Made by a program: the position numbers and the translations under genes
Origin: Asaia sp003994335
GTDB lineage: Bacteria; Pseudomonadota; Alphaproteobacteria; Acetobacterales; Acetobacteraceae
NCBI RefSeq assembly: GCF_037151175.1
Contig: NZ_JBBCOR010000009.1
Location: 1-64,000 of the forward strand
Direction of reading: 5' to 3'
Length of the DNA: 64,000 nt
Shown: piece after piece, positions 26,035 through 34,391 of the stretch
How the letters are laid out: each line of letters starts with the position of its first letter
Numbering within the stretch: the stretch's first letter is position 1
The notes under the pieces: model-generated
Database searches by the model: none
What the model was told of the DNA's origin: nothing
What the model saw: only the letters and a program-made list of their open reading frames with translations

Positions 26035-27417
26035 ATGAGTGCCGAAGCGTTTGACATCGTCGTTTTCGGCGGCGGAAAAGCGGGCAAGTCGTTGGCCATG
26101 GATCAGGCGCGCGCGGGCAAGCGCGTCGCCATGATCGAGCGAGGCTATATCGGCGGGTCCTGCATCAACGTTGCCTGCATCCCGAGCAAGGCTCTGATAC
26201 GTAGCGCCGAGATCCATGCCTCGGCCTTACAAGCTGAGGCCTTTGGGACCGCCACGACCTCGACCCTCGATATGAACGCGGTCGCCGCGAGGACGGCGAA
26301 GGTCGTCGGCGACACGGTCGGGCTCAATCGGAAGGCTTTCGAGGCATCGGGTCTTGAGTTGATTCTAGGGTCCGGCCGCTTCGTCGAGCCCAGGGTCATC
26401 GAGGTATCGACAACCGAAGGGACGCGGCGTCTCACCGCGCCCGAAATCTATCTTAATCTTGGTACGTCCGCCCATATGCCCGCAATCCCGGGCCTTACGG
26501 AGAGCCAACCGCTCACGCATGTCGAGGCGCTCGCGCTGACCGAGTTGCCCGAACACCTCATCATTCTCGGTGGAGGGTATATCGGTCTGGAGCTAGGACA
26601 GGCGTTTCGACGCCTTGGCGCGCGGGTAACGATCGTCGAGCGCGGTTCCAATATAGCCAAGCAGGAAGATGACGACGTCGCGCATGCCTTGCGGGATGCG
26701 CTCGTCGAGGAAGGCCTCTCCTTCGTTTTCGATGCCCGGGTGGAGAGGGTTTCGGGCCGGTCCGGTCAGGGCGTGGAAGTCATCCTTGACGGCGGAGCAG
26801 CCGTCTTCGGGTCGCATCTTCTCGTCGCAACGGGCAGGACGCCTCAAACCAAGGGCATCGGTCTCGATATCGCCGGGGTTGCAGTCGATCAAGGAGGCTT
26901 CATCACGGTCGACGCCTCATTGCGGACCTCCGCCGCCGAGATCTGGGCATTGGGCGAAATCGCCGGCACCCCGATGTTCACCCATGCATCGTTCGACGAC
27001 TATCGTGTCATCAAGAGCGTGAAGTCCGGTGGCCCCCATCGGGCGTCGCGGCGAACCATCCCATACTGTGTCTTCATCGATCCGGAACTGGCGCGCATCG
27101 GCCTCAACGAGAAGCAGGCAACCGAGGCCGGGATTACTTTTCGCGTGGCTAGACTTCCAATGGCGTCCGTTCCACGAGCGCGTACTTTGGGGGCGACGCG
27201 AGGCTTCATGAAGGCGCTGATCGGCAAGGACGATCGGATCCTCGGCTTTACCATGATGGGCGTTCAGGCGGGCGAGGTAATGACCTCCGTGCAGATCGCC
27301 ATGATCGCGGGGCTTCCCTATCAGACGCTCCGGGATGCCATTATTGCTCATCCGACGATTGCCGAGGGCCTGAACCTCCTTTTCGCCTCCGTGCCCGAGA
27401 CGAAGCAAGCCGGGTAA
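26035..27417 (+). CDS. FAD-dependent pyridine nucleotide-disulfide oxidoreductase
   Basis: This 460-residue class I flavoprotein disulfide reductase relates to mercuric reductase and dihydrolipoamide dehydrogenase. It has an N-terminal FAD motif (DIVVFGGGKAGKSLA), the redox pair GGSCINVACIPSK (CxxxxC), an NAD(P)-binding HLIILGGGYIGLELGQAF near residue 180, and IWALGEIAG for FAD. The C-terminal dimerisation domain has HPTIAEGLN (His-Glu pair). It lacks the N-terminal heavy-metal domain and the C-terminal Cys pair of MerA, so it is more likely a general thiol or quinone reductase. It lies 10 bp after the chloroperoxidase-type hydrolase. Confidence 0.87.
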   Translation: MSAEAFDIVVFGGGKAGKSLAMDQARAGKRVAMIERGYIGGSCINVACIPSKALIRSAEIHASALQAEAFGTATTSTLDMNAVAARTAKVVGDTVGLNRKAFEASGLELILGSGRFVEPRVIEVSTTEGTRRLTAPEIYLNLGTSAHMPAIPGLTESQPLTHVEALALTELPEHLIILGGGYIGLELGQAFRRLGARVTIVERGSNIAKQEDDDVAHALRDALVEEGLSFVFDARVERVSGRSGQGVEVILDGGAAVFGSHLLVATGRTPQTKGIGLDIAGVAVDQGGFITVDASLRTSAAEIWALGEIAGTPMFTHASFDDYRVIKSVKSGGPHRASRRTIPYCVFIDPELARIGLNEKQATEAGITFRVARLPMASVPRARTLGATRGFMKALIGKDDRILGFTMMGVQAGEVMTSVQIAMIAGLPYQTLRDAIIAHPTIAEGLNLLFASVPETKQAG

Positions 27418-27454
27418 GGACGCTCTCATCCGTCGGAGCGTCGGCGAGGCGTGG

Positions 27455-29017
27455 TCAATCTATCAGTCGGGCTTCGGCCACCATTTGCTGTAGATCGAGC
27501 TCATATTCCATCTCCCGGAGAATAGCATCCGGCAGCGTGCCAGCACGATGGAGTGTGACGATCGCCTCGCGACCCGCCGCTATCACCATAAGAACAGTCC
27601 GGAAGTGGGCGATTTCGTGCCCTCGCGTATCGTCGCGCGCATCGCGCGACAGTATCGACGCTTCGAGCTTGCGGCCATATTGCTCGTAGAGACGCGGATG
27701 CTCATCGGCAACAGGTTTGAGGGACTCCTGCTGGGCTTGTGACATGATCACCCATGCCTCTCCTTCTGCCGCAATCCCGGCGGCGATCTCTGCTTCGCTA
27801 TCGAGTTTGAGGTATCTGATCAGGGGGGCAAGTGTCGCACCCTGAACCAGAACGGTGACGACGATAACCATGAAAGCACTCGCCAGGGCCAGATCGCGTC
27901 CCGGTAGGGTTTCGGGTAGGGATAAGGCTGCAAGCAAGGTCACCGCCCCGCGCATTCCCGCCCAGGCCATTACTGTTGCTTCACGCAATGACGGGGCACG
28001 ACCCCTCCCGAAACCAAAAGATCGCACCAGGCGCCAGGCAACATCCGAGCTGAAGACCCATAGAAACCGCGTGACGATGACGGTGGCCGCAATCAACAAG
28101 GATGGCAGCAGCAGATCTCCGAGAACGTCGCTGGTATCATGCGCACGGTCGATAACCCCTCGGAGCGACAGTCCGATCAGGATAAAGAGTAGAGATTCCA
28201 TGAGAAAAACCAGCGCGAGCCAGAAACCTCCGGCTCTTATCCTGATTGTCGCAGACAGATCGCGATGCTGGTGGTAGCCGATAACCAGTCCCATGGTGAC
28301 CGTTGAGAGCACTCCAGACAGGTGAAGATGCTCGGCGCCGAGATACGAGATCGCCGTTGCTACAAGCATGGCCGCTATCGCATGGCCCGCATCGGAAAGG
28401 TTTCGGAGGATCAACCGCCACAAATTGCCCATGATCAGCCCGAACCCGATCCCGCCGAGCGCGAGAACAGCAAATGTTCCGGCAGCCTTTGCGGGATCGA
28501 CGACACCGGTCAGCGCTGCTGCTACGGCAAACCGAAGAAGAACGAGCCCCGCTGCGTCGTTCAGGAGGCTTTCACCTTGCAGAAGAGCGACGACTCTCCC
28601 GGGTAAACGGACATGCGCGAGCACGGCCTCTGCCGCAACCGCATCCGGGGGCGCTACGATTGCGCCGATCGCAACGCAAACAGCCCATGGTAATGTTGGC
28701 ACGAAGCAATGAAGCACCCACGCAACGGCAAAGGTGGTGAAGGCGACAGCGCCGACTGCAAGAAGAACGATACCAGAAAGGTTCGCCCTGAAGTCGCGCC
28801 ATGCTGTGAACCATGCCCCGCTTGTCAGCAAAGGAGGGAGGAAGATCGCCAGCACGAGGCCGGGCTCGATTTTTACTGCCGGGATTCCAGGCATCATTCC
28901 TAATCCCGCGCCTCCGATGATCAGTACCGCAGCTCGCGGGAGCCTCAATCGTCGCGCACCTGTCTCCAGCAGCAGGATAGCGGCGACGAGGACTACGAGC
29001 GCAAGATATTGGTCCAT
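27455..29017 (-). CDS. Na+/H+ antiporter, CPA1 family
   Basis: This 520-residue membrane protein has about twelve hydrophobic helices and a cytoplasmic C-terminal tail of roughly 110 residues. Signatures include GAIVAPPDAVAAEAVL (the CPA1 'PDAV' helix), LLQGESLLNDAAGLVLLRFA (NDAAG, the ion-binding Asp) and AWAGMRGAVTLLAALSLP. Bacterial members exchange Na+ or K+ for protons and help pH and salt tolerance. It is convergent with the flavoprotein gene. The gene is intact. Confidence 0.92.
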   Translation of the reverse strand: MDQYLALVVLVAAILLLETGARRLRLPRAAVLIIGGAGLGMMPGIPAVKIEPGLVLAIFLPPLLTSGAWFTAWRDFRANLSGIVLLAVGAVAFTTFAVAWVLHCFVPTLPWAVCVAIGAIVAPPDAVAAEAVLAHVRLPGRVVALLQGESLLNDAAGLVLLRFAVAAALTGVVDPAKAAGTFAVLALGGIGFGLIMGNLWRLILRNLSDAGHAIAAMLVATAISYLGAEHLHLSGVLSTVTMGLVIGYHQHRDLSATIRIRAGGFWLALVFLMESLLFILIGLSLRGVIDRAHDTSDVLGDLLLPSLLIAATVIVTRFLWVFSSDVAWRLVRSFGFGRGRAPSLREATVMAWAGMRGAVTLLAALSLPETLPGRDLALASAFMVIVVTVLVQGATLAPLIRYLKLDSEAEIAAGIAAEGEAWVIMSQAQQESLKPVADEHPRLYEQYGRKLEASILSRDARDDTRGHEIAHFRTVLMVIAAGREAIVTLHRAGTLPDAILREMEYELDLQQMVAEARLID

Positions 29018-29285
29018 GGTTTCTCCTGTCGTGGGGCTCGCCCTCGATTGTGGCCTCGACGGTGAAACTTCAGCATCTATGCCGTATCAACGATATAGGC
29101 TTTATGCGGACATGGTCTGAATAGCCTCGAAGCGCCCCCATCTCATTCTGTGAGTGCGACATTCCTGCCAACGTTTTCACAGTGGCGGCAAGACAGTGAC
29201 GCGAGTGTGTCGCTGGGTCAGTCGGAGCAAGTTCGGTTTAGCAACCAAGCCAACATTTATCCCACGTACCCGTCGCAACGTTGCT

Positions 29286-29615
29286 TCACACCCGCCGCTC
29301 CACGGTATCAGCCTTATCCTGGAGACTGAAATGCTGAACGTGCAGATCACTCGCATGCGCTCTGGCCTGGGCAAGGTCGAAGGTGCTCTGCATGCGCATC
29401 AGCGTCTCGGCTCGTACGCCAAAGGCCTTTTCAAAGCGGATCGCCATCTCCGCGGTGAGCCCACACCTCCCATTCAGAAGGGCGCTGATCGCCTGACGGG
29501 AAACGCCCAGATGCTCGGCGACAGTGTTGACCCTGATATTCTGGGGCTCAAGAAGCTCGGTTTTGATCCAGTCCCCGACATGGACTGCGAGCGAGCAATG
29601 CATCTTAAGCGCCAT
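29286..29615 (-). CDS. higA: HigA-family antitoxin, copy 2
   Basis: This is the same protein as the copy at 1972-2301 through the HTH. One substitution turns EQAFG into EKAFG, and the C-terminal tail is divergent (LHVQHFSLQDKADTVERRV). The start at 29615 overlaps the toxin by 11 bases. Because the HTH and toxin are almost unchanged, cross-neutralisation and cross-repression between the two loci are likely. Confidence 0.9.
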   Translation of the reverse strand: MALKMHCSLAVHVGDWIKTELLEPQNIRVNTVAEHLGVSRQAISALLNGRCGLTAEMAIRFEKAFGVRAETLMRMQSTFDLAQARAHASDLHVQHFSLQDKADTVERRV

Positions 29616-29895
29616 GGTAGTCCTCCAAAGCCATATCGCAGAGTTGTCCCTGCTCATTGAGACGAAAAGTAAGCCGCCAGTTTTTAGTGACGGTCATGGA
29701 CCAAGTGCCTGCCCGCTCTCCGACCAAAGGATGCAGGCTATAATTTGGAGGCACCGTGAGCTCATCGAGTGATTCCGCAGCGTCGATGAAGGCGAGCATC
29801 TTTCGTAACCGGCTTGCATCGCGGACCAGCCCTTTGGCATTTCCCGTCTCAAAAAAGCGTCGGAGGCCTTTGTAGCTGATGCTCTCGATCTCCAT
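29605..29895 (-). CDS. higB: HigB/RelE-superfamily mRNA interferase toxin, copy 2
   Basis: This toxin of about 96 residues is identical to copy 1 except for Tyr in place of His in ESISYKGLRRFFETGN. All core segments (NAKGLVRDASRLRKMLAFID, WSMTVTKNWRLTF) are kept. The start is chosen at 29895 as for copy 1; 29913 is an alternative inside the operator. Confidence 0.88.
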   Translation of the reverse strand: MEIESISYKGLRRFFETGNAKGLVRDASRLRKMLAFIDAAESLDELTVPPNYSLHPLVGERAGTWSMTVTKNWRLTFRLNEQGQLCDMALEDYHGA

Positions 29896-29904
29896 GCGTG
29901 TAAG

Positions 29905-29929
29905 GTAATGCATTACATTAACGATGTAA
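29905..29929. promoter_or_regulatory. higBA operator, copy 2
   Basis: The GTAATGCATTAC palindrome is kept. The second inverted repeat is TTACATT-AAC-GATGTAA, one mismatch away from the perfect version of copy 1. Confidence 0.5.
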
Positions 29930-30127
29930 AGATGATCGTTACGCCGAGCGCATGGGCGGTTAGGGTGATAAGATCGGCGATCGGAAAAAATGGCTGTTTC
30001 CCACCATTTACCTACTTCCGTTTGATTCTATTATCGGAAGTAGGGGGTGGGCTGAAAACGCCGGCGGATGGGCCGGAAAGCCTTTCTCTGAGGCACGGTT
30101 TTGATGCCGCGCAGATCATCTCCCTGC

Positions 30128-30205
30128 CTATACGGCCGCGCTCGCAAAAACCGGTTCAATCGCCTCAGAGCGTAGATATTTGCGGATCGTGTACCTCGAC
30201 AGATG
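30128..30205 (-). pseudogene. IS21-type IstA helix-turn-helix scrap
   Basis: Twenty-five codons read HLSRYTIRKYLRSEAIEPVF before a TAG. This resembles the DNA-recognition helix segment of IstA transposases (SRxTVRKYLR). It lies next to IS21-like terminal repeats with consistent orientation. No other part of the gene was found. Confidence 0.4.
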
Positions 30206-30242
30206 CGTTCGGCGCTCATGCGTCAGGGGCAGTGTCAGGCAT

Positions 30243-30300
30243 GGGTCAATTCTTAATGAAAATTTTCGCACCCCCAGGGTCAGTTCTCAGTGAAAATCAA
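30243..30300. repeat. IS21-like multiple terminal repeats
   Basis: GGTCAATTCTTAATGAAAAT at 30244-30263 and GGTCAGTTCTCAGTGAAAAT at 30278-30297 are direct repeats 34 bp apart. They match the style of the repeated transposase-binding sites at IS21-family ends. They abut a cdiA fragment, suggesting the element inserted into CDI sequence. Confidence 0.5.
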
Positions 30301-30301
30301 C

Positions 30302-30415
30302 ACCCTGCCACATGATGCGACGTACTCGCCTCGCTCTGCGTCTTCGTGGCCTCCAGCGTCAGAGTGCCGCCCGCCGAGAGCGTGACATCGCCCTGTGCGT
30401 CGATCAGCCCCTTGA
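30302..30415 (-). pseudogene. cdiA fragment (copy D, about 114 bp)
   Basis: It reads KGLIDAQGDVTLSAGGTLTL and then EATKTQSEAS-SHHVAG in one frame, nearly identical to main cdiA at about 45600-45715. It has no start or end of its own. The same short block is present in all four cdiA-derived copies of the window. Confidence 0.75.
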
Positions 30416-30443
30416 CGAATATAGGAACTTTAGCGCGATCCTG

Positions 30444-30989
30444 CTACACAGGATCGGAGTTATCATGAATTTCTTTTAGGTACTGATACGCGCTTTCGAT
30501 TGAATCCGAGATAGTAATTTCATTAACTACAAGCTCTTCGATGTTTTTCCGATCTAACGAATAAATAATCTTTGCAATATTTGAATTATTAGTCACTGAA
30601 AATATATCCGCCCCTGACATTGATTGCACACGAGGCTTTATACGAAAGTCTCCAGCAGCTTGGTATTGCGATATGTAATCGTATATTCCATCACTATTCA
30701 TTGGATTTTCTTCAATATCATATAACGAATTAGTAATTAGATTAAATATATCTGTCGCTCTTAAGGCAAATAGGCTTCCGCTGATTCTATCTTTTCTTCC
30801 ATCTATAAAACCCTCCAACTCATGCATCACATCCCGCAGACTAACCATGCTATCATTTCCTAATATATGCGAATTTATACACATATAGAAATAACCATTC
30901 ATCCATTCCCCGCAAGTACTTTTATCCATCCCAACCAATATAGAAAAACTTTTAGAATCTCCGAATTCAAATAATATATTACTTTTCAT
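30444..30989 (-). CDS. Probable immunity protein of CDI module 5
   Basis: This 181-residue AT-rich gene has its start overlapping the end of the CdiA-CT frame by 11 bases, the expected position and coupling for a CDI immunity gene. It is acidic and soluble with no signal peptide. The N-terminus (FEFGDSKSFSILVGMDKSTC, then WMNGYFYMCINSHILG) is reminiscent of the Imm42-type immunity family, but this is from memory and weak. It should bind and block the toxin encoded at 30979-31455 in the cytoplasm. Base composition is clearly more AT-rich than cdiA. Confidence 0.65.
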   Translation of the reverse strand: MKSNILFEFGDSKSFSILVGMDKSTCGEWMNGYFYMCINSHILGNDSMVSLRDVMHELEGFIDGRKDRISGSLFALRATDIFNLITNSLYDIEENPMNSDGIYDYISQYQAAGDFRIKPRVQSMSGADIFSVTNNSNIAKIIYSLDRKNIEELVVNEITISDSIESAYQYLKEIHDNSDPV

Positions 30990-31455
30990 TTAATATCCTG
31001 TACAGACCTTTCGGCAGTTCATTTTGCGGAATAACCCCAGAGAAATGAACCGTTCCGGCATTGTCGTAGAAAAACTGATAATATCCACCTTCTCCTTTGC
31101 CATACCAGGCTTTTTGACTTCTCTGTGTATCCCCTCCCCGTATAGCATGTTCATACACCTCTTCGGCATCATGAGGCTCGGGTGATTTCCTTGGGTTATA
31201 AAGGGGCGATTTCGGATCATGTGCCGGATTTGCCCGGTAAGGCGGCTTGACGCGATTCTGAACCGTGTCAGGATCATACGGACTGCTATTAAGGGCAGGG
31301 CTCTCCGTTTGATCCCATTGCGGCCTACTACCCGCGAGTCCTCCAATTTCGAGATTTTGGGCTTCTAATTTTTCGTTCGCAACTTTCTCGGCGTATGGCC
31401 TCAGCTCCTCGACGCTACTCGTGCCGATGGGGGCCTGGTCGATAAGCTCCTGCAT
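30979..31455 (-). CDS. Displaced CdiA C-terminal toxin, module 5
   Basis: The 158-residue frame starts at MQELIDQAPIGTSSVEELR, which is the pre-toxin junction of the main CdiA (residue about 3880) with one change (E for D). Homology with main cdiA continues upstream to 31617, where a TAG interrupts it (LAEVDPHNLALQTLTPADA is still readable). After the junction the sequence is unrelated to the main toxin. It has EPHDAEEVYEHAIRGG, AWYGKGEGGYYQFFYDN and AGTVHFSGVIPQNELPKGL. The toxin class was not recognised. It lacks export domains, so it is a silent cassette unless recombined. Confidence 0.72.
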   Translation of the reverse strand: MQELIDQAPIGTSSVEELRPYAEKVANEKLEAQNLEIGGLAGSRPQWDQTESPALNSSPYDPDTVQNRVKPPYRANPAHDPKSPLYNPRKSPEPHDAEEVYEHAIRGGDTQRSQKAWYGKGEGGYYQFFYDNAGTVHFSGVIPQNELPKGLYRILNEK

Positions 31456-31654
31456 GCCTTCTGGCGTAGTGAGCAGCCGGTTGACCTCCTGCGCCCGTGC
31501 GAGAGCCGCCTCGAGATTCGCAATCTCGGCGTCCGTTGGTACCCAAGTGGCGTCGGCAGGTGTGAGCGTTTGCAGGGCCAGATTATGCGGGTCGACCTCC
31601 GCTAGCTTCCTCTAGGCACCCCGATATCTTCCGAAGTTCACCTTAGCTTCCTGC

Positions 31655-32445
31655 GGTGATGTCACGTAAACTGAAGTGAGTTAGCTGAAGCCCGCGAAAG
31701 GGATATTCAGACGCTGAGAACGGTCGCGCTGTTCCATTGAGCGAAAGCCCTGATACGATGGATGTGCCGGGAAAAGGCGGTGGTGATGGAGGCGGGCAGG
31801 ACGAAGAGATTAAGGATAGCGGAGAAGACGGAGACGAAGCGCTGACATCCGCCCAGTGAGCGGAATTTCTACATGACCCGCTCACGTTTTTGCAGGGTAC
31901 GATGACTGTTCTCCGCCCGGTTGTTTAGACCCTTATGCGAGAGATGCCGAATTGAGAGACCAAGTTTGCGTCTCGCTGCTGCATAGGATTTGAGCTTGTC
32001 AGTGATCATACGACTAGGGCGCAAACCCTGCAGTTTGAGGAGCCGGATCAACAGACGCTTGGCTGCTTTGGTGTTCCGACGGGGCTGCAGGATCTCATCG
32101 AGAATAATGCCATCCTGATCGACTGCGCGCTACAGCCAATGGGGCTTGCCACGGATCGCGATCCGCACCTCGTCCAGGTGCCAGATATCATCCGGTCTTG
32201 CAGCCTTGCGACGCAGGGAGCGGGCAAAGGCCGCACCAAACTTCAGGCTCCACCGACGGATCGTCTCGTATGAGACGACTATATCCCGCGCGATAAGGAT
32301 TTCTTAGACAAGACGAAAGCTCGGGGGAAAGCGGAGATAGAGCCATACCGCATGCGCTATCAGTTTACACGGAAAATGGTGCCGTTTGTAGCTCACAGAT
32401 AACGTTCTCATCATCAGCGTCTATCATGGCGCAATTAATGTGAGA
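31655..32445 (-). pseudogene. IS6-family element, decayed copy
   Basis: A degenerate transposase can be followed from about 32413 down to 31700. It has YKRHHFPCKLIAHAVWLYLR, VVSYETIRRWSLKFGAAFAR, WHLDEVRIAIRGKPHWL, then a TAG in place of Trp, and MITDKLKSYAAARRKLGLS. This is the IS6/IS26-like DDE transposase. The terminal repeat GGTGATGTCACGTAAACTG is at 31655; the other end is eroded near 32445. Several stops make it inactive. It separates CDI modules 4 and 5. Confidence 0.75.
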
Positions 32446-32450
32446 GAACC

Positions 32451-32993
32451 TCATATACATCTACTCAAAGCAAGACGCGCTGCTACGCCTATCTCTTCCG
32501 CGCTGCTATCGGCGGGGATGACTACGTTATCCCCCTCAGAATGTCCATCCAAAGACCATGCCTCTAATTTTTCGTGCTTCCATGGAATGATTATTATACT
32601 TCTTTCATCCTTCTCCACTTCACAACTTTTCATATTTTTGAACATGGCTTTTTTTGTCTTATAGCCAAATTTTTCCATGGCCTCCGCTACCCATTTTTTG
32701 TAACGCTCATCAGACTTTTTATAATCATACAAGGACATATCATACTTGAGATCTGGATGCGTCACTCCATCGGTTCTTCGCTCAGGGAGAACAAAACGAC
32801 TCACACCTAACGCCGACAAGATAGCGTGCCCTAAGTCGGATTGGTCAGCATCGTTAGACAAATAGATGTCTTTTCCCAATATATCCCTGATCGAGGAGCG
32901 GTAACCCGACGAAGTCGATACATTTATGAATTTTTCATTCATTTTTATATTTGCCAAATACCGCCTCTCAACAATGCTCACTTTAGCTTCCAT
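32451..32993 (-). CDS. cdiI: CDI immunity protein, module 4 (CdiI_3-like)
   Basis: This 180-residue protein is close to the contact-dependent growth inhibition immunity family paired with tRNase-type CdiA tips. It has RRYLANIKMNEKFINVSTSS, GYRSSIRDILGKDI, FGYKTKKAMFKNMKSCEVE, then HEKLEAWSLDGHSEGDNVVI and PADSSAEEIGVAARLAL. Its start overlaps the toxin end by 16 bases. The 3' end lies only a few bases from the eroded IS6 end, so the last residues may have been altered. It should neutralise the adjacent toxin. Confidence 0.85.
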   Translation of the reverse strand: MEAKVSIVERRYLANIKMNEKFINVSTSSGYRSSIRDILGKDIYLSNDADQSDLGHAILSALGVSRFVLPERRTDGVTHPDLKYDMSLYDYKKSDERYKKWVAEAMEKFGYKTKKAMFKNMKSCEVEKDERSIIIIPWKHEKLEAWSLDGHSEGDNVVIPADSSAEEIGVAARLALSRCI

Positions 32994-33304
32994 AGCTTGA
33001 GTTCAATCCCTTTTTGAGCAGCATAGTCATACGCTCGCTTGATCTGATCCATTTGTGCAGCGCCAGTCTCGTACGGAATGGCCAGATCCAATTCTCTGCG
33101 GATAATTTTGTTCGATTCGACTGACCTTCCGCTCAAACCGTAACCCGAAAATTTCTCAAGAGTATCTATATTTCTTTTGATATCATAATAGACTCTTCCC
33201 GGGTTTTTCATTCTACTTGGTGTCATTGTCTCCATGGTTTTCGCACTGACCGCGAGGCCAGTAGATTCATCGAAAAAATCTATCGTTCTGAACGGTGATG
33301 TCAC
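32978..33304 (-). CDS. CdiA C-terminal tRNase-type toxin fragment, module 4
   Basis: This 108-residue frame resembles the CdiA C-terminal tRNase domain paired with CdiI_3. It has TIDFFDESTGLAVSAKTMET, MTPSRMKNPGRVYYDIKRN, IDTLEKFSGYGLSGRSVESN and AQMDQIKRAYDYAAQKGIEL. The apparent GTG start at 33304 lies inside the terminal repeat of the IS6 copy at 33294-34088. The toxin domain has therefore been cut from its CdiA by the insertion. It is a cytoplasmic nuclease when delivered; here it has no delivery domains. Confidence 0.82.
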   Translation of the reverse strand: MTSPFRTIDFFDESTGLAVSAKTMETMTPSRMKNPGRVYYDIKRNIDTLEKFSGYGLSGRSVESNKIIRRELDLAIPYETGAAQMDQIKRAYDYAAQKGIELKLWKLK

Positions 33305-34088
33305 GTTAAGAGCGGCGTGTTAGACGCGAGCGATGAGAGCGTCATGTGTAAGCTACAAACGACACCGATTTCCTCGTGAGCTGATCGCTCATGCGGTATG
33401 GCTGTATTTCCGCTTCCCGCTGAGCTTTCGTCTTATTGAGGAAATGCTGCTCGAGCGGGGTATAGTCGTCTCATACGAGACGATCCGTCGATGGAGCCTG
33501 AAATTCGGTGCGGTCTATGCCCGATCTCTGCGACGCAGGAAGGCTCGGCCTGGTGATCTTTGGCATCTGGACGAAGTGCGGATCGTGATCCGTGGTAAGC
33601 CTCATTGGCTGTGGCGCGCAGTCGATCAGGATGGCTATGTTCTCGACGAAATCCTGCGACCCGCCGGAACACCAAAGCAGCCAGGCGCCTGTTGACCCGG
33701 CTCCTCAAACGGCAGGGGGTGCGCCCCAGTCGCATGATCACCGACAAGCTCAAATCCTATGGGGCAGCAAGACGCAAACTTGGTCTCTCGATCCGGCATC
33801 TCTCGCATAAGGGCCAGAACAACCGGGCGGAGAACAGTCATCTTCCTTTGCGAAAACGCGAGCGCATCATGCAGAAATTCCGCTCACCGGGCGGGTGTCA
33901 GCGCTTCGTGTCCGTCTTCTCAGCCATCCGAAATCTCTTCGTCCCATCCGCTCGCATCACCACCGCCCTTTCTCGTCACATCCATCGTGTCCGGGCTCTC
34001 GCCCAATGGAATAACGCGACCACTCTCAGCGCCTGAATACTCATTCCCCGGGCGTCGCCTACCTCACATCAGTTAACGTGACATCACC
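33294..34088 (+). mobile_element. IS6-family insertion sequence, full length (795 bp)
   Basis: Both ends carry the same inverted repeat, GGTGATGTCACGTTAA, at 33294 and, inverted, ending at 34088. The element encodes one transposase with a single frameshift. The 8-bp flanks do not match, so it probably arrived by or took part in recombination. Similar partial copies lie at 31655-32445, 34089-34391 and 38197-38439. Confidence 0.85.
33333..34036 (+). pseudogene. IS6-family transposase, frameshifted
   Basis: The first frame (33333-33695) runs through RELIAHAVWLYFRFPLSFRL, SYETIRRWSLKFG and WHLDEVRIVIRGKPHWLW, with the first DDE aspartates. It shifts at the CCC near 33660. The second frame continues RRNTKAARRLLTRLLKRQG, RPSRMITDKLKSYGAARRK and NNRAENSHLPLRKRERIM with the last catalytic residues, and ends LAQWNNATTLSA. 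One extra C accounts for the break. The domains are otherwise complete, so it was recently active. Confidence 0.82.
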
Positions 34089-34391
34089 CATCCAGGTGCC
34101 AGACATCATCCGGTCTTGCTGCCTTGCGACGCAAGGAGCGTGCGTAAGCTGTGCCGAACTTCAGGCTCCATCGATGGATCGTCTCATACGAGACGACAAT
34201 GCCCTGCTCGAGAAACATCTCTTCCACGAGGCGAAAGCTCAAAGGGAAGCGGAAATACAGCCATACCGCATGAGCGATCAGCTCACGAGGAAATCGGTGT
34301 CGTTTGTAGCTCACGCACGACGCTTTCATCACCCGCGTCTAACACGCCACAGTTAACGTGACAGCATTCCTGAGCCTAACGTGACATCACC
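34089..34391 (-). pseudogene. IS6-family element, truncated copy
   Basis: It encodes the first 80 or so transposase residues (YKRHRFPRELIAHAVWLYFR to ARPDDVWHLD, 34332-34089). It is cut off exactly where the complete IS6 element begins. The outer terminal repeat (CCTAACGTGACATCACC) ends at 34391 and forms the last codons of the immunity gene of module 3. Confidence 0.8.

Larger units (their letters stand above)
29285..29973. repeat. 689-bp direct repeat carrying HigBA, copy 2
   Basis: This is the second copy of the segment at 1971-2659, same orientation, offset 27314. It lies immediately before the IS21-like and CDI debris. Confidence 0.9.

Noticed and set aside
26035..27417. Mercuric reductase (merA)
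   Set aside because: The CxxxxC core is shared, but the N-terminal metal-binding domain and C-terminal cysteine pair are absent and no mer genes are nearby.
29018..29284. Possible small gene between the antiporter and HigBA
   Set aside because: No frame with a start and binding site longer than a few dozen codons; sequence unremarkable.
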